Position numbers and translations under genes: made by a program. Below the pieces are notes generated by a model, which saw only the letters and a program-made list of their open reading frames with translations, had not been told where the DNA came from and did not search any database. A stretch of 64,000 nt of DNA from Paenibacillus chitinolyticus NBRC 15660 (GTDB lineage: Bacteria; Bacillota; Bacilli; Paenibacillales; NBRC-103111), in the NCBI RefSeq assembly GCF_000739915.1, contig NZ_BBJT01000001.1, positions 186,001 through 250,000 on the forward strand. The letters are read 5' to 3'. This document shows, one piece after another, positions 51,438-59,617 of this stretch; positions within the stretch are counted from its first letter, which is position 1, and each line of letters begins with the position of its first letter.

Positions 51438-53060
51438 ATGGACAATCGGATTACGATCTTGGACACGACCTTGCGGGACGGCACGCAAGGAGAAGGCGTC
51501 AGCCTGACAGTCGAGGATAAGCTGAAAATCGCCAAACGGCTGGATATGCTGGGTATCTCTTTCATCGAAGGAGGCTGGCCGGGCAGTAATCACAAGGATG
51601 CGGAATTTTTTATCCGCGCCAGAGAGTTGAATCTGCAGCAGGCGAGAATTACGGCGTTCGGCTCGACGAGGCGCAAGAACATTCCGGCCGAGCATGACGC
51701 CAATCTCCGGCAGCTGTTGGATATCAGGGTAGGCACGGCGGCGATTTTCGGTAAATCGTGGGATTTTCAGGTCCAAACGGCGATCCAGACGACGCTCTTC
51801 GAAAATTTGAACATGATCGAGGACACGGTCCGGTTTCTTAAACGCAGCGGAATCGGTGTGATCTACGATGCGGAGCATTTTTTCGACGGCTACAAGAGCA
51901 ACCGCGCTTACGCCATGTCGACCATCCGCAAAGCTTACGAAGCCGGAGCGGACTGGGTCGTTCTCTGCGATACGAACGGAGGAACTCTTCCGCACGAGAT
52001 CGCGGCGATAGTCGCATCCGTGAAAGAACAATTGGACTGCCCGCTCGGCATTCACGCTCATAACGATTGCGAACTCGCCGTTGCGAATACGATTGCCGCC
52101 GTCATGGCGGGCGCCGCACAGGTGCAGGGAACGATCAACGGTTATGGCGAAAGATGCGGCAATGCCAATCTCATTTCGGTTATTCCGAACCTTCAGCTTA
52201 AGCTTGGCCTGCCGGTTATAACCGCCGAGCAGCTTGCCGGACTTACAAGTACGGCGCGTTATGTGAGCGAGATTGCGAACATGCATATGCCCGTTAATCA
52301 GCCTTTTGCCGGACATGCGGCCTTTGCTCACAAGGGCGGTGTCCATGTCTCGGCTATTTTGCGCGATTCGAGCACGTATGAGCACATAGCGCCCGGACTG
52401 GTGGGGAACAGGCAGCGGGTTCTGGTTTCCGAGCTTTCCGGGCAGAGCAACCTTGTCTTCAAGGCTCAGGAGCTCGGCCTGGAGCTGGAAGCGAACGACC
52501 CGAATACGAAGATCCTCATCGAGCGTGTGAAAGAGCTTGAGCATCAGGGTTACCAGTTTGACGGAGCCGACGCATCCCTGGAGCTTCTGATCCGGAGTGT
52601 CCACGGAAATCTGGAAGAAATCCTGACCCTGGAGTCGTTTAAAATAACCGTCGTCAAATCCGTCGATCAGGCGATTTTGTCCGAAGCGGTTGTGAAGGTC
52701 AAGGTACACGGAGAATCAGTGTACAACGCCGCCGAAGGCAACGGGCCGATCAATGCGCTCGATAATGCGCTGCGCAAATGTCTGATGCAGCACTATCCGA
52801 GTCTTCAGACGATGCACCTGTCGGACTATAAGGTCCGCGTGCTCGACGACAAAGACGGGACCGCCACGAAAGTCAGGGTTCTGATCGAATTCTCGGATCG
52901 CGAAGAAACCTGGAGCACGGTCGGCGTCTCCGAAAACATTATCGAAGCCAGCTGGCAGGCTTTGTGCGACAGCATCCGCTATGCGCTGCTGGACGTCAAG
53001 CCTGCGCTGAACAAGCGGGCCGAGGGAGCCAAAGAAGCCGTCGGTCTCGTTAATCACTGA
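51438..53060 (+). CDS. cimA: Citramalate synthase-type (CimA, LeuA-related) enzyme
   Basis: 540 residues. The HMGL-like barrel starts ILDTTLRDGTQGEGVSL (active-site Arg and Asp), HAHNDCELAVANT gives the metal-binding His-x-His-Asn, and NGYGERCGNANL is the conserved substrate loop. The C-terminal part (about 400-530) is a LeuA-type allosteric domain. Length and motifs fit (R)-citramalate synthase (pyruvate + acetyl-CoA) best; homocitrate- or isopropylmalate-type use is possible. Citramalate normally feeds isoleucine synthesis, but no leuCD or ilv genes are here, so this copy probably supplies a precursor for the cluster. The 82-bp gap before it is the largest inside the operon. Confidence 0.87.
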   Translation: MDNRITILDTTLRDGTQGEGVSLTVEDKLKIAKRLDMLGISFIEGGWPGSNHKDAEFFIRARELNLQQARITAFGSTRRKNIPAEHDANLRQLLDIRVGTAAIFGKSWDFQVQTAIQTTLFENLNMIEDTVRFLKRSGIGVIYDAEHFFDGYKSNRAYAMSTIRKAYEAGADWVVLCDTNGGTLPHEIAAIVASVKEQLDCPLGIHAHNDCELAVANTIAAVMAGAAQVQGTINGYGERCGNANLISVIPNLQLKLGLPVITAEQLAGLTSTARYVSEIANMHMPVNQPFAGHAAFAHKGGVHVSAILRDSSTYEHIAPGLVGNRQRVLVSELSGQSNLVFKAQELGLELEANDPNTKILIERVKELEHQGYQFDGADASLELLIRSVHGNLEEILTLESFKITVVKSVDQAILSEAVVKVKVHGESVYNAAEGNGPINALDNALRKCLMQHYPSLQTMHLSDYKVRVLDDKDGTATKVRVLIEFSDREETWSTVGVSENIIEASWQALCDSIRYALLDVKPALNKRAEGAKEAVGLVNH

Positions 53061-53095
53061 CAAACTAGTCAAACGGATAGAGAGAGGTGTGCACC

Positions 53096-54355
53096 ATGTC
53101 TACGAAACAACCCAAAAAAGGGGAAACGGCTCATGCTTCCGGTGCCGGGATTCAAGGACCCGAACGGACCCGGATGCCGCTGGCCGTATATTTCCTGGCT
53201 GTGAGTATTTTCATTATTTGTACCGCCGAGCTTCTGCCGATGGGGCTGCTGCCGCAGATTGCCCGGGATTTCAATATGAATGTGTCGAGCGCAGGATTGC
53301 TCATTACGGTTTACGCACTCGGCGTCGCGATCGGCGGCCCCCTGATTACGGCCGCGACGGGAAGAATCGAGAAGAAGAAGCTGTTGATCGGACTGCTTCT
53401 CCTGTTCGTTGTCGGATCTTTGATCAGCGCGGTTACGACCAACTATTATCTGCTGATGGTGGGCCGGCTGTTCTGCTCGTTTTCCCACGGGACGCTTGTC
53501 GGTGTGGCCATCGTGGTGGTCCAGCGGCTTGCGCCTCCTGGTAAAGAAGGCAGCGCCATTTCCTATTTAACCGTAGGTTTAACGGTAGCGACCATATTGG
53601 GCGTTCCGGTAGGAACCTTTATCGGCAACAGCTACGGCTGGCGGATGTCTTTCTATGCCTTGACGATTGCCGCTGCCATCTGTGTGATCGGAATGGCATG
53701 GCTCGTGCCGACGATCAAGTCCGGCAAAGCCGTCGGAATGGCAAAGCAAACCCGTGAAATTTTCCGTGCCAAACCCCTTGTCGCATTGCTGACGACGGTT
53801 TTCAGCTCCGGCGGTTTGTTTGCCGGTTATACGTATATCGCGCCTTATCTCGAAGAAATTACAGGCTTCACCCCGACGGCGGTATCTCCCATTATGCTCG
53901 CGTTCGGGATCGGTTCCGCCATCGGCAACATCGCCAGCGGAAAGCTGGCCGATAAGGGCCTGATGAAAACATTACTCGGTTCGCTGGCAGCCATGATCAT
54001 TACGATGACAGCCTTCGCCCTGTTGGGACAGGTGCCTATCCTGGCGGTGATTTTCTCCTTCCTCTGGGGACTGACCGGTTTCGCTATCGTAACACCGCTG
54101 AATATGCTTGTCCTGCGGAAAGCCGGAGACGCTGCGGATCTGGCGGCTTCTCTCAATATTTCCGCCTTTAACGTGGGCAGTGCCATCGGAGCCGCTGTCG
54201 GCGGGGTTGCCATCAATACCGCGCTGGGACTCCGGGGAGCGCCGCTGTCCGGCGTAGCCATCGGCTTAATCGGCGTCCTGTTCGCCTTTACGCTGATCTG
54301 GATGGACCGCAAATCAGCCTGGCAGCAGAAGACCGTATCCAAAAGCAGCACCTGA
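53096..54355 (+). CDS. MFS exporter of the biosynthetic operon
   Basis: 419 residues from ATG 53096, eight bases after GAGAGG. A hydrophilic N-terminus of 25 residues precedes twelve helices; LAVSIFIICTAELLPMGLLPQIARDFNMNVSSAGLLITVYALGVAIGGPLITAATGRIEKKKLL shows the AraJ/DHA1 efflux pattern with motif A variant. Lying inside the operon, it is the probable exporter of, and self-resistance factor for, the product. It is related at family level to the MFS protein encoded at 21456-22649. Confidence 0.92.
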   Translation: MSTKQPKKGETAHASGAGIQGPERTRMPLAVYFLAVSIFIICTAELLPMGLLPQIARDFNMNVSSAGLLITVYALGVAIGGPLITAATGRIEKKKLLIGLLLLFVVGSLISAVTTNYYLLMVGRLFCSFSHGTLVGVAIVVVQRLAPPGKEGSAISYLTVGLTVATILGVPVGTFIGNSYGWRMSFYALTIAAAICVIGMAWLVPTIKSGKAVGMAKQTREIFRAKPLVALLTTVFSSGGLFAGYTYIAPYLEEITGFTPTAVSPIMLAFGIGSAIGNIASGKLADKGLMKTLLGSLAAMIITMTAFALLGQVPILAVIFSFLWGLTGFAIVTPLNMLVLRKAGDAADLAASLNISAFNVGSAIGAAVGGVAINTALGLRGAPLSGVAIGLIGVLFAFTLIWMDRKSAWQQKTVSKSST

Positions 54356-54406
54356 ACGAACGATGGATCAGTTGGGGACTTTTAGACGGGAAGGAAGTGT
54401 GGCGGA

Positions 54407-55828
54407 ATGAATGATTTCATGAAGGAGCAGGGAAAGCCGCGCAAAGCAATCGTCATCGGCAACAGCATGGCCGGAAAGCTGGCTGCCCGGGTTCTGTCCG
54501 ATTACTTCGATACAGTGACGATTATCGAGCAGGACCCTCAGCCGGAGGGGCCTTACCCTCGTAAAGGCACACCGCAGAGCTATCATACCCACGGGCTTTT
54601 AAAAAGCGGCGAAAATACACTCGACAAGTTTTTTCCCGGTATTATGCAGGAGCTGGAGGGGCACGGCGGGGAAAGGCTCGATTTTATCCGGGACATTTCC
54701 TGGGTGTACCAGAACTTTCACTTTGTCCGGTTCAACAGCGGGTTCGAGGTTGTTTCCCAAAGCAGGCCCCTGCTGGAATGGCGGGTTCATCAGCGGTTGC
54801 TGCAGCGTTCCAACATCGAATTCGCTTATTCGCACAGAGTCGTTCAGTATATCAGCAGTCCCGGCGAGAACCGCTTTACGGGCGTCGAGACGGAGAATCT
54901 GGTCACCAGGCAATCCGAGCGTCTGGAGGCTGATCTGATCGTTGATGCGGCGGGTTCGGCGACTAAGACGCCGGATCAGCTTCTGAAACACGGCTTTGAC
55001 TCCCTTTCGCAATCCGAGGTGCATATCAATCTGGCTTATGCCACACGGATGTACGAGCGAGATCCTTCCGTAAGCCATGATTACAAGTCCGTGATCGTTT
55101 TTCCGAATCCGCCGGAAGTGTCCAAAGGCGGCCTGACATTCCCGATTGAAGGCGACCGCTGGTCCGTTACCCTCGTCGGATACGGAGACGGAAATCATCC
55201 GCCGCGCGATGACCAGGGATTCCTGAATTTCGCCAAGTCCCTTACACATCCGCATTTGTACGACCATATCAAATCGCTTAAGCCGGCAGGCGATATTCAT
55301 GTGTACCGGTTTCCGAGCCAAGTGCGCCGGCATTACGAGAAACTCGACCGTTTCCCGTCAGGACTTATCGTCATCGGGGACGCCTTCTGCCGGTTTAACC
55401 CGGTTTTCGGGCAGGGCGTCAGCATCGCTTGCCTGGAAGCGCTGGAACTGCAGAAAGTTCTGCAGGAAGTACGTACGGGCAAGATCAAGGCCGAAGGAAT
55501 TCCGAACGCTTTCCACAAACGGGTGTCGGCGCTCGTTGAACCTACGTGGATGACGGCGACCTCCGATGCGTTTTTGTATCCGAATACGAAAGGAAAGAAA
55601 CCCGGGGGCCTTGGTTTTATGCAGTGGTATGTCCGCAGACTGTACCGTCTGTCGGAGTATGACCAGGACGTGTACGGGAAGTTTATCCGCATCCTGCACA
55701 TGGTAGAAAAACCGACCGAATTGTTTAAGCCGGCGATGATTTATAAAGTCATGCGGGCCAAAATGCCCAAGCCCGATAAAAGAACGCCCGGAAGTCCCGT
55801 AAACCGGGATCGCGAACAAACCTTATAA
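54407..55828 (+). CDS. FAD-dependent monooxygenase-like protein
   Basis: 473 residues. The N-terminal dinucleotide-binding motif is AIVIGNSMAGKLAARVLSDYF (a GxGxxG variant with Asn/Ser), and the second FAD motif is LIVIGDAFCRFNPVFGQGVSIACLEALEL (GD motif of the p-hydroxybenzoate-hydroxylase/squalene-epoxidase-like group). The middle domain contributes the substrate pocket; the WxWxIP motif of flavin halogenases is not seen. It would hydroxylate or epoxidise the product in the cytoplasm using NAD(P)H. 51 bp after the exporter gene, 57 bp before the Dabb gene. Confidence 0.88.
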   Translation: MNDFMKEQGKPRKAIVIGNSMAGKLAARVLSDYFDTVTIIEQDPQPEGPYPRKGTPQSYHTHGLLKSGENTLDKFFPGIMQELEGHGGERLDFIRDISWVYQNFHFVRFNSGFEVVSQSRPLLEWRVHQRLLQRSNIEFAYSHRVVQYISSPGENRFTGVETENLVTRQSERLEADLIVDAAGSATKTPDQLLKHGFDSLSQSEVHINLAYATRMYERDPSVSHDYKSVIVFPNPPEVSKGGLTFPIEGDRWSVTLVGYGDGNHPPRDDQGFLNFAKSLTHPHLYDHIKSLKPAGDIHVYRFPSQVRRHYEKLDRFPSGLIVIGDAFCRFNPVFGQGVSIACLEALELQKVLQEVRTGKIKAEGIPNAFHKRVSALVEPTWMTATSDAFLYPNTKGKKPGGLGFMQWYVRRLYRLSEYDQDVYGKFIRILHMVEKPTELFKPAMIYKVMRAKMPKPDKRTPGSPVNRDREQTL

Positions 55829-55885
55829 TCCGTAATCGTTTTAACTATAAACGGACGACTAAACCGAATGAACGGAGGAACTTAA

Positions 55886-56188
55886 ATGAGCACCATTCGT
55901 CATCTGGTTTTATTCAACTTAAAGCACGAGGAGGGTTCGGCCGAAGCGGAAAAGTTTCTGAGCGACGGAAGAGAACTGCTCGCCTCCATACCTCAGGTAC
56001 AGAAGCTTCAAGTTTTACGGCAGATCAGCCTGGAAAACGACTATCAGTACGCGTTCTCGATGGAATTTTCCAGCCAGAGCGACTATGACGAGTATGCGGC
56101 CGTTCCGCGGCATATCGAGTTTGTGGAGCAGAGGTGGCTGCCGGAAGTGGTACGTTCCTTTGAAGCGGACTTCGAAGTGCACAGCTAG
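55886..56188 (+). CDS. Dabb (stress-response A/B barrel) domain protein
   Basis: 100 residues, one complete Dabb domain: IRHLVLFNLKHEEGSAEAEKFLSDGRELLASIPQVQKLQVLRQIS, then DYQYAFSMEFSSQSDYDEYAAVPRHIEFVEQRWLPEV. The His in IRHLVLF and the C-terminal His of PRHIEF are conserved in the fold. Dabb dimers include polyketide cyclases such as olivetolic acid cyclase and many stress proteins. As last gene of the operon it may steer a cyclisation. A strong terminator lies 40 bp downstream. Confidence 0.88.
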   Translation: MSTIRHLVLFNLKHEEGSAEAEKFLSDGRELLASIPQVQKLQVLRQISLENDYQYAFSMEFSSQSDYDEYAAVPRHIEFVEQRWLPEVVRSFEADFEVHS

Positions 56189-56227
56189 ACTCCGGCAGGC
56201 AGCGAAGCCCGATTTATACGGAATTTC

Positions 56228-56288
56228 AAAAGAAGCACCTTTCATGACGGTCGTAAGAAGAGCCGGATTGAAGAGGTGCTTCTTTTTG
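56228..56288 (+). terminator. Rho-independent terminator of the biosynthetic operon
   Basis: AAAGAAGCACCT (56229-56240) pairs with AGGTGCTTCTTT (56273 on), with a 32-nt loop and five or more T. Confidence 0.8.
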
Positions 56289-56455
56289 CTGCCGGGAGGA
56301 CCTATAAAAGTTAGAACTGTTGGGCCTGCGGGTCTTTTGATATTCTCGGCATGAGGAACACGGGAGGAAACGCTGCTTCCAGGCGAAAAGTTTCCAATTA
56401 CCAACGAAGACGATGATATTGCCGTTAGCAAGTTAATGAAAAGGGGGAGGCACCC

Positions 56456-57220
56456 ATGAAAGATGGAGTGGGTATTGGGAGAAAACAGATCTGGAGGTTT
56501 ATTTTTTCCAAGCTGGCAGCGACAGGTACATTATTCACCGTTTTTGTAATCATCATCATCCAAAATGATGCGGGTTTATACCAAATTTCGGAAGCGTCAA
56601 GGCTTCCTTATCTTTGGTGGCTTGTTTACGGATATGCCGTTATTTACTCCACTATTGTCGAGCTGATTCTATTCAAATTTTTTCCGAAGGCAAAGGTTGG
56701 GGTAAGGATGATCGTATACGGTGCCGGAGGATTTGCTCCTTTTGCCGTGCTTATTTTCGATCCCATTTATTTAGCGATTTCGGGTCTGATCGGATCTGTC
56801 TGCGCGCTTTTTTTCTATGCGGCGGATTGCTTGTACAGCAGAACGAAGATAATGGCGGCGGTGGCAGCACTATGTATACCGGCTGTTCTGCTCGTATTTG
56901 CCTGGGGTGATTTCACGGAGACGAAACAGTGGCGGGAAGTTCGGACCGATTCGTCTTACGAGGTAAGCTTTGCCTATTTCAACGGAGAAAAAGCCGTTCC
57001 GGTTCCCATAAAAAAGGGAGAAACAGCTCTGTTAACCTATTCGTGGACGATGAAAAACGGCGGATACGGAGTCCGGTTTACGGACGTGTTGCAGGTACCC
57101 GGAGATCTCCCTGCAAATAACAAGATTCGCATTCGTGTCCCCGAATCCGGTATTGCTTCTCTTGTTCTTACGGGAGATCATGCGGAAGGAACGTTCCGGA
57201 TGGAATGGAAGACAGAATAA
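56456..57220 (+). CDS. Membrane protein of unknown function
   Basis: 254 residues, ATG after AAAGGGGGAGGCACCC. Five hydrophobic helices lie in the first 150 residues (TLFTVFVIIIIQ, LVYGYAVIYSTIVELILFKFF, IVYGAGGFAPFAVLIFDPIYLAISGLIGSVCALFFY, AAVAALCIPAVLLVFAWG). A soluble beta-rich C-terminal domain of about 95 residues is probably outside the cell. I do not recognise the family. It stands between the operon terminator and a converging flavin reductase gene, so it is not clearly part of the cluster. Confidence 0.75.
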   Translation: MKDGVGIGRKQIWRFIFSKLAATGTLFTVFVIIIIQNDAGLYQISEASRLPYLWWLVYGYAVIYSTIVELILFKFFPKAKVGVRMIVYGAGGFAPFAVLIFDPIYLAISGLIGSVCALFFYAADCLYSRTKIMAAVAALCIPAVLLVFAWGDFTETKQWREVRTDSSYEVSFAYFNGEKAVPVPIKKGETALLTYSWTMKNGGYGVRFTDVLQVPGDLPANNKIRIRVPESGIASLVLTGDHAEGTFRMEWKTE

Positions 57221-57241
57221 GAAGTGTCTGTACAAACCGAT

Positions 57242-57850
57242 TCAGGTTTCGGATTTGAAGGACTTGCCTTTCTCCGCATCCAAGCCGAAGTAATGCCGGA
57301 AGCTGTAAATGAGCGGATTCCATGCGGCCGGATTCACATAGTGTTCCCCCAGCACGATCCGTTCTTCGGCGTGAACGGCGCGGGATTCGGTTTCCACGAT
57401 GCAAAAGCCGTCGCTCGGGTGCACCTGAACGAGAGAGGCTTCGATTTGCAGAGGGCATTCCCGAATCCTCAGGGGCTTCACGCATACGGACGGAAGAGGG
57501 GTGAATCCGGCGGCCGAAAACTTGTCCCTCTCGAACCGGTATAACTCGCGTTTATTGTCCGGGACGGGGGATTTGCCGGTCAGCGGGGCCAGCTTCTCGA
57601 CTTGTTCCCACAACGAGCTGTCCGGAAGGTTGATTACGCATTCACCCGTTCGGGACAAATTCTCCAGCCCTTTTCCGCCGTTTCCGATGCCGAGAATAAT
57701 CCGGCTGCCGAGCGCCCATGCGGACGACAACGGAGAGATATTCGTGCTTCCGTCCTCGCTCAAAGTGGTGAGGAGAACGACCGGCGTTCCGAAATAAAGA
57801 ATCGAAGGCCGGATCGTCCGAAACGTATCCTGTACTTCTTGTTTGATCAT
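57242..57850 (-). CDS. Flavin reductase-like (flavoredoxin/DIM6-NTAB) protein
   Basis: 202 residues from ATG 57850 after GAGGTGATCCTA; the frame continues upstream without a site. IRPSILYFGTPVVLLTTLSEDGSTNISPLSSAWALGSRIILGIG and TGECVINLP are the FMN-binding motifs of the flavin reductase-like fold. NPLIYSFRHYFGL near the end is typical of the flavoredoxin branch. It probably transfers electrons or reduces FMN. The adjacent divergently oriented P450/FAD cluster ends 1 kb away, so a reductase role for that pathway is only speculation. Confidence 0.85.
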   Translation of the reverse strand: MIKQEVQDTFRTIRPSILYFGTPVVLLTTLSEDGSTNISPLSSAWALGSRIILGIGNGGKGLENLSRTGECVINLPDSSLWEQVEKLAPLTGKSPVPDNKRELYRFERDKFSAAGFTPLPSVCVKPLRIRECPLQIEASLVQVHPSDGFCIVETESRAVHAEERIVLGEHYVNPAAWNPLIYSFRHYFGLDAEKGKSFKSET

Positions 57851-57928
57851 TAGGATCACCTCGCAAGAAGTATACATGATGTATGGTTCGGCCCCCGTCG
57901 AATTGTTCATGTAAACCTTGGCGCGTTT

Positions 57929-58621
57929 TCACAGCAGGTTCAGGTCTACCCCTAAATGCCTCAGCCCGTCACGTCCTGTGTCCGTGATCCGGACGGCCCG
58001 CCCGCCGGGGATCCGCTCGATCCATTCCCGCCGGAACAACTGCTCCGTCAAGGCGGCGCCAAGGCTTCCGGCGATGTGGTACCTGCGTTCGCTCCAGTCC
58101 AGGCAGCATTTGGCGAATTGTCTCCGGCTTCTGCGGAGCTCCGCGCAGTTTATACCAAAGGCCCGGAGAAAGATTTCGCCTTTCTCCGTAACCGTAAAGT
58201 CGCGGCCGGACTGGCCGATGATGCCCGTCTCAAGCAGGCGGTCCGCCAGCGCGACCCCCGCTTCTCCCGCGAGATGGTCGTAGCAGGTGCGGGCGAAGCG
58301 CAGATGATTGAGCCGGTCGTACTCCCGCAGCGACTTGACCGGCTTTGGCCGCGCCAGTGTATTCAGCGCTTCAAGCGCATCGGCGACCTCTGGGCCCGCA
58401 AGCTTGTAGTACCGGTGGCGCCCCGAGAGCTCGACCGTGAGCAGGCCGCCTTCCACCAGCTTGGCCAGGTGCGAGCTGGCCGTCTGGGGAGTGATGCGGG
58501 CGGCTCCGGCCAGTTCGCTGGCCGGCATGCATTTGCCGCTCAGAAGCTCCAGCAGCATGTGCATCCTCGACGGTTCTCCGATTAAGCCTGCCAAGGTTAT
58601 CGTATCGGGTGAAGCTTTCAT
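57929..58621 (-). CDS. ArsR-family regulator with C-terminal extension
   Basis: 230 residues from ATG 58621, eight bases after GGAGGG. The N-terminal 90 residues form the winged helix (LIGEPSRMHMLLELLSGKCMPASELAGAARITPQTASSHLAKLVEGGLLTVELSGRHRYYKL). The C-terminal 120 residues (YDRLNHLRFARTCYDHLAGEAGVALADRLL...) are a domain shared with a subgroup of larger ArsR proteins that follow drug or flavin-enzyme genes. It is in the same direction as the flavin reductase gene, 78 bp upstream of it, and probably controls it. Confidence 0.87.
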   Translation of the reverse strand: MKASPDTITLAGLIGEPSRMHMLLELLSGKCMPASELAGAARITPQTASSHLAKLVEGGLLTVELSGRHRYYKLAGPEVADALEALNTLARPKPVKSLREYDRLNHLRFARTCYDHLAGEAGVALADRLLETGIIGQSGRDFTVTEKGEIFLRAFGINCAELRRSRRQFAKCCLDWSERRYHIAGSLGAALTEQLFRREWIERIPGGRAVRITDTGRDGLRHLGVDLNLL

Positions 58622-58752
58622 GTTCGCATCCCTCCAATGCAGTTGCATAACCTACTTCTACAATAGCACATCCACTATTCGATCTGGATCGAAATTTAAC
58701 CATGCCGCGCAATAGGGTTTGAAATCTCACGGATAGACGGTGCAGGTAAAAA

Positions 58753-58779
58753 GAAAAAAGAGCCTAGAGGGGCTCCTTT
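58753..58779 (-). terminator. Rho-independent terminator, minus strand
   Basis: GAGCC/GGCTC stem (58760-58764 with 58771-58775), followed on the minus strand by TTTTTTC. It ends the transcript of the GNAT gene beyond the repeat block. Confidence 0.7.
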
Positions 58780-58783
58780 GATA

Positions 58784-58878
58784 ATTAACCTTATTAAATA
58801 ATTCTCATAGTTAACGAGATTAATTAATAGTATAGTTAATGGGGTTAATTAACTTTTGCAATTAACGGGGTTAACGAT
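58784..58878. repeat. Four AT-rich repeats, pattern RTTAAY-N4-TTAA
   Basis: Copies begin at 58784 (ATTAACCTTATTAAATAA), 58810 (GTTAACGAGATTAATTAA), 58835 (GTTAATGGGGTTAATTAA) and 58861 (ATTAACGGGGTTAACGAT). The spacing is 26, 25 and 26 bp. The block lies between the GNAT stop and its terminator. The spacers differ in sequence, so it is an array of sites, not simple tandem duplication. The rest of the 58622-59003 gap holds no supported gene. Confidence 0.7.
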
Positions 58879-59003
58879 AATCGATTAGACTCTCAAAATT
58901 TCTTTCACTGGAACCATCCGGGATTTCATGAGCAGGCCGCTCCACGCCACCGTTGTTATTTTAAAAACCTGGCACAGCCGCCGCATGCCGCATCTGTCCC
59001 GAA

Positions 59004-59498
59004 TTATAGCGGCAGGGTAAGAATGTGCTGAGGACCCAGCGGGCCAACCTTGGTCCGACCGTGATCCTCGAACCCGCATTTTAAATACAAATTTCGCGCC
59101 GGAATATTTTTCATATTGACCCCGAGTCCAACAATCCGGGCCAAAGGAAAATGTTTTCTCACAAAATCGGGGAGAAGGAGCAGTCCCTGCTTGGCGTAGC
59201 TTTTTCCCTGTTCCGCATGGTTAACCGAAAAAGCTCTAAGTACGATAGTGTGCGGGTCGTCCGAATACAGGGCGATTTCTTCACCGTCGTACAAGACAAA
59301 AAAACCGACCGGTTTGGAATCGGCCAAAATAACAACCGGATAGCGATGGGCATCTTGTGCCGCCGTCTTCAGCACTTCATGAGGCAGGGCGCTGAACTGC
59401 AGCTGCTCGTCCGGCAAATAATAAGAACGAAGCCCGTCTTCGTACTCATTTTGGTAAAAATTCAAGAGAATGGTTGATTTGTCCGCAGATGTTGACAT
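59004..59498 (-). CDS. GNAT-family N-acetyltransferase
   Basis: 164 residues from ATG 59498 after GGAGGATACC. The region YPVVILADSKPVGFFVLYDGEEIALYSDDPHTIVLRAFSVNHAEQGKSYAKQGLLLLPDFV is the central sheet with motif A (variant of QxxGxG/A). ARIVGLGVNMKNIPARNLYLKCGFEDHGRTKVGPLGPQHIL is motif B. The substrate is unknown. The transcript continues over the repeat array before a terminator. Confidence 0.87.
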   Translation of the reverse strand: MSTSADKSTILLNFYQNEYEDGLRSYYLPDEQLQFSALPHEVLKTAAQDAHRYPVVILADSKPVGFFVLYDGEEIALYSDDPHTIVLRAFSVNHAEQGKSYAKQGLLLLPDFVRKHFPLARIVGLGVNMKNIPARNLYLKCGFEDHGRTKVGPLGPQHILTLPL

Positions 59499-59617
59499 GG
59501 TATCCTCCAGGTTACATTGGGAATAAGCGCTAGAACCGAAGGCAGCGCTCTTACAGAATATCACAGCGCAAAGTGATTTTGTATGGAGTGGTTAGTTGAA
59601 TGGAGAAATACATCTCC

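Noticed and set aside
54407-55828. Flavin-dependent halogenase
   Set aside because: The FAD motifs fit, but the WxWxIP motif of tryptophan halogenases is missing, so monooxygenase is the safer call.
58885-59079. 64-codon minus-strand frame
   Set aside because: Largely overlaps the GNAT gene in another frame; the translation shows no family features.
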